Origin: Yponomeuta sedellus
Taxonomy: Eukaryota > Arthropoda > Insecta > Lepidoptera > Yponomeutidae
Assembly (NCBI GenBank): GCA_934045075.1
Contig: OW203724.1
Coordinates: forward strand, 546,001 to 610,000
Length of the DNA stretch: 64,000 nucleotides
Direction: 5' to 3'
The notes under the pieces: generated by a model
Database searches by the model: none
Seen by the model: only the letters and a program-made list of their open reading frames with translations
Told to the model about the DNA's origin: nothing
Part shown: one piece after another, positions 56,504 through 64,000 of the stretch
Layout: each line of letters begins with the position of its first letter
How positions within the stretch are numbered: position 1 is the first letter of the stretch
Made by a program: the position numbers and the translations under genes

Positions 56504-58489
56504 TGTACAATCATCTTCTCAATATTATTGTCTGTGCCAAAATTTGTTGATACTCCTTACTGGCAAAACATAGAGATACTTACCTATTTCTCTTACGTGT
56601 AACATCTCAACTCTGCTATACCCATGTTGAACCAATAAATGCATCTTATCTTACCATGCACCTGGCATAATATTTAATAACATGTGATGCAATGTAACTT
56701 TGTCAATATTTTTTACATCTGTGCATAACACAAAACGAGGCTTATCAGTGTTAAGAATAGTAGGTAAATTGATTGGAAATTGTAGGAACTATCACAGAGG
56801 AAATACCAAGATCCTTGGGGGACATACCAATAAAAACAATTTGAAGCCTCCGACGGTAATCATTAATTTTCTCAATTTGTCCTTCAACATTTTCAACATT
56901 CAACATTTTGACGTGAGGATTGTGGAATTGATCGTCTCCGATCTCTTTTAAGGATTGTATTAATCTGACGCTCTTATAAGTGCATGCGTACTTTGAATGT
57001 GTGATGTAATATTCGATACTCTCCATTATTATTGTTATCTACTTCATAATTATCTTCATAAGTGTTGGTACTTAATATATCAAAACATGAAATAAATTTA
57101 ATGCAATTGGACGACGCCGCTTACGGTTTTAGCTGATAATGGTGAGCGCGTTAAACAAAGGCTTAAAGCAGCGACTCAGTCGGACCACGCGGCAGTCGCA
57201 CGACAAAGTCGTCGCCGAGAGCAAAGTAACGTTTTCATGTGAAATTCTCGCAAAGACGTGATATTTTTGTCGATCTGGTACGTTTAGTCGCGTGGTTGAT
57301 GCGTGGTCCTTCTGGGCACGGGATTACGGAATCCCTGTGCAAATGAAATCAAATCAATTTACGTAAAGAATTTTCTGACCATCTTTTCTCAAGTCATATT
57401 AAATCTAATACATCAGTTGCCACCTTTAGTATAGTTGTCACCTATGTACATGATAGCACACCAATCTGTACAATCTGAATTCATCACTCTGCCTTTGTAA
57501 TAACACTGGTCAAAGTGTAAAGCTTGTTCTGCTAGTTATGAATTATTATTTGCATTTATTTTTAAGTAGAATAAAATTACTTATTTACACCTAGCCACGA
57601 ACATGTGAAAATTTTTTCTACTCTTAGATAAATATTGTTAAGTACTGTATATTGTCGTAACAAATATAGAAATTAGCTTATAATTTATTAAAATAAAATA
57701 ATTTTATCTCTGTTTTTGTATGTTTTCGTTTTATCTACTTTAATCTCACCATTGACTGCGGCCAAGGCCAAAAGGAGTAACATGTTTGTTTCTAATAAGT
57801 TTCTAATAATAATTGTTTAGTTGAATTATTGAACATTCTAAATTGTTGTTTATCTCTAACTTTATCTTGGTTTGTTAGGACCTTAAATTTATTTGACACG
57901 CCGACAAAACGGTAGGATAAAGACATATTTAAAAAAGCTTAATTTGGTCACTCGCTAAATTTGGGATGGAATTTTTTCTCTGTTAAATGGGATATGTTCT
58001 CATATGGGACATCTTTTGAAAAGATTAGAAGTGTAACAAAATAATTTTTGATCTAGGGTTCCGTTTGCGAAATATTAAGCCTCGAAGCGGAAAATTTTGT
58101 CTCTCCTGGCTATACGGTTGATTGCAAAAACGTGAAAAGAAGTTTAAAGAAAAACTATTACGCCTCAGTAGGCTTTAGAATTTATTGAGAGTGATAGCCG
58201 ACATACTCATAAAGGGAAAACTTCGTACAATTTCCATTGAAAATTACTTTGATGATATTGTTGTGTAAAGCAGATATATTTACGGAACCCTAATGCACTT
58301 TGTCCGACTTGCACTTGGCCGGTTTTATATATTTTTTGATTCAGATGCAATAATTTTAAATTTATAAGAAAGATTGACGAACCAAATATAAGGGAATGGA
58401 AGGGCTAGTAAGGGACTTCACAGGAGGACATACATCGACCAAATAGGGGATATATTAGCAAAGGGGAAGATAAAAAGTACCCGAAACCC
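56504..58489. other. intergenic, no gene seen
   Basis: About 2 kb of AT-rich sequence between the AASS 3' end and klhl10. Frames up to 91 codons (56700-57026) show no recognisable domain. Confidence 0.5.
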
Positions 58490-58595
58490 GCGTGTTGTTG
58501 ATGAAACGAAGGTGATCTGTCAGGATCGTGGCAAGTGGCAGTCCCTGGTCTCTGCCTACCCCTCTGGGATACAGGCGTGAGGTTATGTATGTAAT
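58490..58595 (+). repeat. interspersed repeat family F
   Basis: GTGATCTGTCAGGATCGTGG and GTCTCTGCCTACCCCTCTGG, shared (reverse) with 37036-37140 and in decayed form with 4780-4862 and 3807-3890. Confidence 0.75.
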
Positions 58596-59061
58596 TTTCA
58601 ATACAGATGCTAAAATTTTCATTTCAGTTAATTTAAAACTCTCCTTGACATGTCTCAGTGCGAAAAAAAAGTTGCCTCTTTGTAGTGAAAGTTAACATTC
58701 GTAAACTTCTCGGCATGCCTGGCAGCCGAGAGCACGGCGGCCACATTTTGTATTCCGAAAAACTTAAAACATTTTTGTATTCAGCAAGGCAACCACAAAA
58801 ATGAAAATCCTCCTGCCGCTCAATGTCACGCGGAAAAAAAAGGTTTGACATGCTTGTCATTTTTATAGAATTTTTTTGCTAACCTAAAATGTATTATCAA
58901 ATGACTTGATTTGCGATTTTCGTGCTCTTTTTTATGATTATTTTTGTAAATTCACTTGGCTAAATCTCGATTGTGTCACGACGCGTTCGCATTTCCGCAG
59001 CCCGATTTTTTTGCGATCAATTTTTGTAATGATGACTTTACGCTAAAGTCACACCTTCGAA

Positions 59062-59085
59062 ATGGATAACGACCCGAATAACACA
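59062..59085 (+). CDS. klhl10: klhl10-like exon 1, 8 codons
   Basis: ATG plus seven codons (MDNDPNNT), then an ideal GTAAGT donor, phase 0. It joins 60301 in frame. The shortness makes it the least certain exon. The ATG at 60328 in exon 2 is an alternative start. Confidence 0.6.
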
Positions 59086-61469
59086 GTAAGTACCTGCCCC
59101 TGCGCGCCAGCTGCTGCGACGCTGCTGTGTATTGAACGCGCTTCGCTGGCTAATCTGGAAAATGCGATGGCAGAAACGATTTCTACTTGTTTACAAAAAA
59201 CGTCTACTAAGTTTTGATTTGGTGTGTCTGCAACACTTTTTAATTACAAAAAATATACTTTACGGTCACCAGTTTTAAGAGATTAGGTACCTACCCAACT
59301 TATGTTTAAGTTAATATTACTACTCTACTCTACTGTATAAGTTACGTCACTAACGTCGCAACAATGAGACAGCATGGGATACCTGACAGTCTAACAGGAG
59401 AGTCTGTACGTAATACAGAGCGTATTGTAAAGACGTTCGAAATTTCACTGATGTCGGTGAGTCACGCGTTGGCTCAGTTGGGAGAGCGCTGGCACGGTTA
59501 GCCAGAGATCGCGGGTTCGAGTCCCGGCATGGGTGGAGTTTTTAGCCTCTAAATAGGTTTTTTAAAAAAGAGAGTAATAAAAGTATCGATAATTCAAGAA
59601 TCTATATATCTTGGCTACTTAGCAACGAAGTAGCATAGTTAAGTCGTCAATATCGAAATCAAAATATAATGATTGACCCTTAGTTGTACCTACAAGCCGC
59701 GCAATCGAACTAAGACAGATCAAAGAGTGCTTGATAAGGATGAACCAGCACAGACTACTTGGTGAGATCGTGGGGACCAATTTTCATCTTGCAGTGCACG
59801 AATTGTAACTGGTAGATACTCCTTGAACACCCTGCCTATAGCCGACAACGTCCTTCAGCTCGTTAAGAATTTCTTTGTAGGCAAACTACCAGGGGGCCTC
59901 GAAGATATCCAAGTTTTGTCTACCTTCAGAACTTAAGTCAGTAGTGGAAGGTTGAACTTACCAAAACTTAATTTGCAGATTAGCTAAAAGTCATTCGAAT
60001 GGTGGCGTGGTGACCGGGTCATCTTTATCCCACCAAAATGGTTGAGACTGTTGACAATGGTTGAATGGCTGACCCCTGTTCGTGTGTCTGACCGCAGCAC
60101 TTGTGTTTTCCGAGTCCGATTCCGATTTCGGGGTTCGATTCCGACTTTTGTAAAACACTTAACTAATTTCATTTCACATTGTACATTGACATTCAGAAAA
60201 TAGAGTGTCAATTCTTTACGTTGAAATAAATTTAATTGAATTGGATTGAAGGCTATCCTACTTTATTTTGCGAGTAGTTTAGTTGGATGGTGTGCTGTAG
60301 ACGGCGGGTCGCGAGACCGGGCGCTGCATGTCGGTGGCGGCCATGCAGGCGCTGCACCGGCTGCGCGAGTGCCGGCTGCTGTGCGACGCCATCGTGCGCG
60401 CGGACGACGGCGCCGCCTTCCCGGTGCACCGCGCCATACTGTCCGCCTGCAGCCCTTACTTCCTGTAAGTGTAGGCCAATCTCTTATTTCGCAGCATTAT
60501 ATTATTTGTGGTTGTAATAGCAGGTATACAATATTTGAGCGTGCTTAAGATAGTGCCAAACAAAATGTGACTTAACCCTTAACAAGGCATGGGTAGTATG
60601 ATTTTTTTATTGGTTTTGCACTCTATTTCAAGGTGATAAGGTTCGTGGGAAAACCTTAGAAAACCTTAGAAACGTGGGAACTATTTTCCTCTTGCCACTT
60701 AAGGGTTAAATTGTATTTGAATATTCCCTTTTTTATGATTTTCCGCCATAGCGACACATATTCTTATTATTAACATTTTAACTACCGTGACCGACCCGCT
60801 ACTACCGCTAATGGCAGTTTTTCGGGCCGCTTCCGTGCTTCGCAAGGCACGTGTGGCCTACCCTTCCTGCAGGAAGAGACCCGTGCCCCAGTAGTGGGGA
60901 CATACAAGGGTTCGTATCTATTGATATCCATCCCTTCCCTTCACACGTTATACAGACAGACATCCGTCGTAGACATATTAATGTAGTCACGTTTGCATTC
61001 ATAAATTGCGGAACACAAAAGACAAGGTATTGTACATCTAGAAAAAAAATATCTACCGTGGAGTATAGGTCCAAACCCCGTTTGCAACTACTGAATAGCG
61101 CAGAGGAATTAAACGTTTAGCTCTGAGTGGGCGTCATAAGGCGGCATCACGTGTGCCCACATCGTCGGCCATGCACAGCAATGGACAGGGAATCAAACCC
61201 CCGGGCTACGTTTCCAGGGCGCTGTTCACAACTACGCTACACTCGCGGGAGCAGAGTGACGTGCTGATCTCGGGTGTCCGCTCCGAGATCCTGCTGCTGC
61301 TGATCGAGTATGCGTACCTGCGGCGCATCGACGTGACCAGCGGCAACGTGCACGAGCTGCTGATGACGGCCGACTACCTGGCGTTCCTGGGCGTGCTGCA
61401 GCTGTGCTGCGAGCACCTGCGCTCCGCGCTCAATCCGCGCAACTGCCTCGGCATCATGATGTTCGCCAG
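59062..61469 (+). CDS. klhl10: BTB/kelch-like protein, klhl10-like (5' part; exons 1-3)
   Basis: Exons 59062-59085, 60301-60464 and 61218-61469 join in phase (0, then 2) into 146 full codons plus two bases; the gene continues past the window. After MDNDPNNT come MQALHRLRECRLLCDAIVRA, AFPVHRAILSACSPYFLALF, VLISGVRSEILLLLIEYAYL and LGVLQLCCEHLRSALNPRNC, a complete BTB/POZ domain ending in the LNPRNCLGI start of the BACK region. Kelch-like proteins are substrate adaptors of Cullin-3 ubiquitin ligases. The CCExL and NCLGI pattern most resembles KLHL10, a testis/spermatid protein; other kelch-like members remain possible because no kelch repeats lie in the window. Confidence 0.8.
59405..59565 (+). 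mobile_element. tRNA-derived SINE (family A) in klhl10 intron 1
   Basis: TTGGCTCAGTTGGGAGAGCG and CGCGGGTTCGAGTCCCGGCA, with the family tail to 59562. A few changes in the A box show that it is old. Confidence 0.85.
59566..60300. other. rest of klhl10 intron 1
   Basis: No recognised feature. A GAACTAAGACAGATCAAAGA-type stretch near 59708 could be old transposon sequence. Confidence 0.45.
60301..60464 (+). CDS. klhl10: klhl10-like exon 2, first half of BTB
   Basis: 164 nt, GC-rich, encoding TAGRETGRCMSVAAMQALHR and on to LSACSPYF plus two bases of Leu. The LCD-A-I and VHRAILSACSPYF motifs are BTB hallmarks. Acceptor GCTGTAG; the codon just upstream is an in-frame TAG, so the exon cannot extend left. 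Donor CT|GTAAGT. Confidence 0.92.
60780..60915. repeat. family D repeat fragment in klhl10 intron 2
   Basis: TGACCGACCCGCTACTACCG, TCCGTGCTTCGCAAGGCACG and AGGAAGAGACCCGTGCCCCA. Confidence 0.7.
61218..61469 (+). CDS. klhl10: klhl10-like exon 3, second half of BTB
   Basis: 252 nt encoding ALFTTTLHSREQSDVLISGV, IEYAYLRRIDVTSGNVHELL, MTADYLAFLGVLQLCCEHLR and NPRNCLGIMMFA. Acceptor TTTCCAG, donor GCCAG|GTAACC, phase 2. No following exon is recognisable before 64000. Confidence 0.93.
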
Positions 61470-61526
61470 GTAACCGCCTCTGCTCCACAATATTAAGAAG
61501 AAGAAGGAGAAATATATTTTATCGCC

Positions 61527-61580
61527 ACTTAGATTCTATTCTATTCCATTCTATTCAATTATATTCCATTCTATTCTACC
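61527..61580. repeat. ATTCT-rich simple repeat
   Basis: Imperfect ATTCTATTCCATTCT units. Confidence 0.9.
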
Positions 61581-61783
61581 TATATATACAAATCGTAAAA
61601 TGCGAAGAAGAAATTAATAATATCATACACGGCAACACAATAAGGGGATGCGAGCCCTGTCCATGCAGTGGTAAAACGTCCTCAGGCTCAGTAATTGCTG
61701 CTGATTTTCAACAAAGGCCTGGTCCAGTGACTGACGGAACATCGTATCGATGCTTAAAAAGTTTGCTGATACGATACGTTAAA

Positions 61784-62015
61784 TAATGAGATGATTTATA
61801 CAGCGCCCAGTGGCATCTTTACTCACACTAGATGGGCGAAGGGACCACTCGGAGGCTGCAATGCCTGGTACATTGTGTTTAGATGGTGTAGGCTTGCCCA
61901 GTGCCTATACCTTCCTTCTTGAGCCCACAGGAAAGACTAGTCAATGCGCGTGGAGCCAACCAAGCGCGGGTTTCCTCACGAGGTTTCCTTCACAGCGTGT
62001 AGTATTGCGAATACA
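61784..62015 (+). repeat. interspersed repeat shared with 31040-31285
   Basis: Same order of blocks as at 31040-31285 (GGTGTAGGCTTGCCCAG, CCCACAGGAAAGACTAGTCA). Confidence 0.8.
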
Positions 62016-62127
62016 AATTCGTAAATTCGAGTTTCCTGTAATTTGTAAAATACTTACAGCCGGTAAACGCAAAAATTCCTACAACTTCAATGACGTGACT
62101 CTCAAAGCGATGGTGACCATCCATTAA

Positions 62128-62190
62128 TAAACGCAAGTTCCTGAAGTCAGATATTAGCTCAATATCTGACGACAGGAACTTGCAAGTGAG
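62128..62190. repeat. short palindrome
   Basis: GCAAGTTCCTGAAGTCAGAT and its near-complement ATCTGACGACAGGAACTTGC face each other around TAGCTCAAT. Confidence 0.8.
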
Positions 62191-62409
62191 CAGACCCAAT
62201 CTGGGCAATCTGAACTTTAGTTTTGTCAAGTTGATCTGCTGACGCTAGCAAGACACTTGGATTTATTGGGATTAATTAAGACAGTAAGGCCCGCCACTGT
62301 CTTACACCTGGACTGGACTAACTAACCTGGACTTTAGGCAGGATGTTTGGGAGGTCTGAGAATAGTCACGCTATATTTTTATTTTTATATAATATTATAA
62401 CATAACATA

Positions 62410-62606
62410 ACATTTACATACAGGCACAAACATTGCTTCTGGCCCCACACTAGGATACCATGTGTTGTGGGAACCAGAAACAACGACGTCACAATCATGT
62501 AAACATCCAAGACCTGGGGTTTTTTTTCGTCCCCAGCCGGGGTTCGAACCCGGGACCTCTTGCATGGTAGGCAGGTGCGTTACCGCTGCGCCACAGAGGT
62601 CGTCAA
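62410..62606 (-). mobile_element. tRNA-derived SINE (family B)
   Basis: Minus-strand copy with GGGGTTCGAACCCGGGACCT, TACCGCTGCGCCACAGAGGT and the family body GGCCCCACACTAGGATACCA. Confidence 0.85.
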
Positions 62607-62699
62607 AAGCGAAAGTTTGTGAGTGTGTATGTTTATAACTTCTTCACGTTTAAACGGCTGGAGCATTTTTAATAAAATTTGGTATGGAGTTAGCTGACA

Positions 62700-63199
62700 A
62701 CTTTTTTTTTTTTTTCACCCAGGAGAAACCCCAATTACGGGTACCACTGGCTCGGGGGAGCACAGTGGTTATGTCGGACTCCCCGCCCTGAAAAGGGCGG
62801 TATACCGACTAAAACTCCTGGGGTGTTCCTCCGCACCGCAAAGGACGGGGCCACGGGGACAGTTGCGCACACTTCCGCGACCCCGTCTGCGGGCGCCCTT
62901 TCGGGCACTCCTTCGGCGGCGCCCCCTGCCCCGGTGCTCGACGACGGGGCTAGGCCCCCCCAGTCGGTCCTTCATTCGGTTGGTCGCCTGGGTCCCGCTC
63001 CACAGGGTGAAACAGGGCCCACGCGACCCCTCCCGCCAGATTTTTCGCCGCTGGCCAGCAAGATCCCGTAAAGAGAAGTTACTGACCAGCGCCCAGGGTG
63101 CACCGGCCCTTGCCACTTACCCTTCCCACTGGTTCAAGATGAATCAGTAGGAACGGAAGCGGAAGGGCACACGGGAAGGTAATCTGGCATCGCACCCCA
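62700..63199 (-). mobile_element. 500-bp retroposon with 12-bp target duplication
   Basis: A run of T at 62702-62716 is an A tail on the minus strand. The insertion is flanked by AGTTAGCTGACA at 62688-62699 and 63200-63211 and splits a GCGAAAGTTTGTGAGTGTGT repeat. The minus-strand end GGTTTCTCCTGGGTG before the A tail resembles a LINE 3' UTR. GC-rich; the frames inside (up to 115 codons) match nothing known. Confidence 0.8.
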
Positions 63200-63459
63200 A
63201 GTTAGCTGACACCCTGGATCAACCCATAGCTACGTTTTCCCCCAAAATATCTTTTACTGTTAGTATACAATTTATTTTCCCTGATAAACCGCGGGTAACA
63301 CCACTGGGCATAGCTAGTAATTCATATGGCAAAACAGCGTTTGCAGGGACAGCTGGTTACCGTATCAAATACTTACAATTTCATACGTTCAAATCTTACA
63401 ATTTCAACAAATCAGTATAATATCAACTAACCCAGAACTAACTAATCCACATATCAACT

Positions 63460-63560
63460 CGGACTCCGTGGTGGAGTATGGCCTAACCATCCTGCGATGC
63501 AGGAAGAGACCCGTGCCCCAGTAGCCGGGGTTGATGATGGGGTTGATTTACAAGGGTTGA
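63460..63560. repeat. family D repeat fragment
   Basis: GTGGTGGAGTATGGCCTAAC, TGCGATGCAGGAAGAGACCC and GTGCCCCAGTAG. Confidence 0.65.
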
Positions 63561-63664
63561 TGTCGATATCAAATGAAAACTTCGCGAGGCCTCGATACAT
63601 TTATCGGTCAATTTTTATGCATGACATCGCTGAGCGATGTTTCAATAAATTTATATATTGTTAT

Positions 63665-63942
63665 TATAATAATAATAATATTCATGGAGATATTACACAG
63701 ATCTCGTTAGCCCTATTCTAAGTACAACTAAATGACTTGTGTTATAGGTGCTAACTCAACTAATAGATCAAGTTAATACAAAAAATACAAGATAATAATA
63801 ATACAATAAATACAAGATAACATCCAAGACCCGAGATAAACTAGAAAAGTTCGTTTCCTAGTTTGACCCGGCCGGGGATCGAACCCGAGACCTTCCGTTT
63901 TACAGTCAGCGTGCTAAACCGCTGCGCCACCGAGGCCGAGGG
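63665..63942 (-). mobile_element. tRNA-derived SINE (family C)
   Basis: Minus-strand copy of the element at 7055-7318: CCTCGGTGGCGCAGCGGTTT head, GGGTTCGATCCCCGGCCGGG B box, and an ATAATAATAATAA tail at 63665-63680. Confidence 0.85.
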
Positions 63943-64000
63943 TTATTATGAAAACTATTATTTCAATAAGTAGGTATGTCAAAAATAAAATTTTATTTTA

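Noticed and set aside
58633..58860. 75-codon minus-strand frame upstream of klhl10
   Set aside because: No recognisable domain, no splice or conservation evidence, and ordinary length for chance in this composition.
62769..63116. 115-codon minus-strand frame
   Set aside because: It lies within a GC-rich retroposon with a target duplication and has no recognisable domain.

Overview
The window reads as animal nuclear DNA from a moth or butterfly (Lepidoptera). It has AT-rich introns, GT-AG introns joining GC-rich exons, several tRNA-derived SINE families, RTE/jockey-type LINE 3' ends with the CCCAGCAGTGG signature usual in lepidopteran genomes, and large numbers of DNA-transposon remnants. Nothing bacterial, viral or organellar is seen. 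The order-level call is inference; the species cannot be named from the sequence.

Gene 1 (+ strand, 3397-55645) is a complete mitochondrial alpha-aminoadipic semialdehyde synthase (AASS; bifunctional lysine-ketoglutarate reductase / saccharopine dehydrogenase). I could assemble 20 coding exons by hand. Every junction is GT-AG, all phases agree, and the sum is 2796 nt = 931 codons plus stop, close to the 926 aa of human AASS. Exon 1 encodes a short basic mitochondrial leader, exons 2-10 the reductase half and exons 11-20 the dehydrogenase half. Gene 2 (+ strand, from 59062 past the right edge) is the start of a BTB/kelch-like gene, most like klhl10: an 8-codon first exon and two exons carrying the BTB domain. 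The two genes lie head to tail about 3.4 kb apart and have no obvious functional link.

Region by region. 1-3396: TTCGT array, LINE endonuclease remnant, decayed DDE transposase. 3397-17046: AASS exons 1-7, with SINEs, a 2.0-kb P-like transposon and LINE pieces in the introns. 17047-30805: a 13.8-kb intron holding an uninterrupted 4.4-kb TCAG tetranucleotide array and a 7.2-kb composite of two tandem P-like elements with a mariner-family transposon nested inside. 30806-34782: exons 8-10; a 47-copy, 35-bp minisatellite ends exactly across the exon 10 splice acceptor. 34783-46972: exons 11-13, foldback elements and decayed partial copies of exon 13. 46973-55645: exons 14-20, with a SINE inserted about 35 bp before exon 14. 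55646-64000: intergenic DNA, then klhl10 exons 1-3 among repeats.

The most unusual structure is the array at 32971-34619. Its unit consists of the end of intron 9 plus the first bases of exon 10, so it is a tandem array of 47 identical splice-acceptor sequences, of which only the last leaves the AASS frame open.
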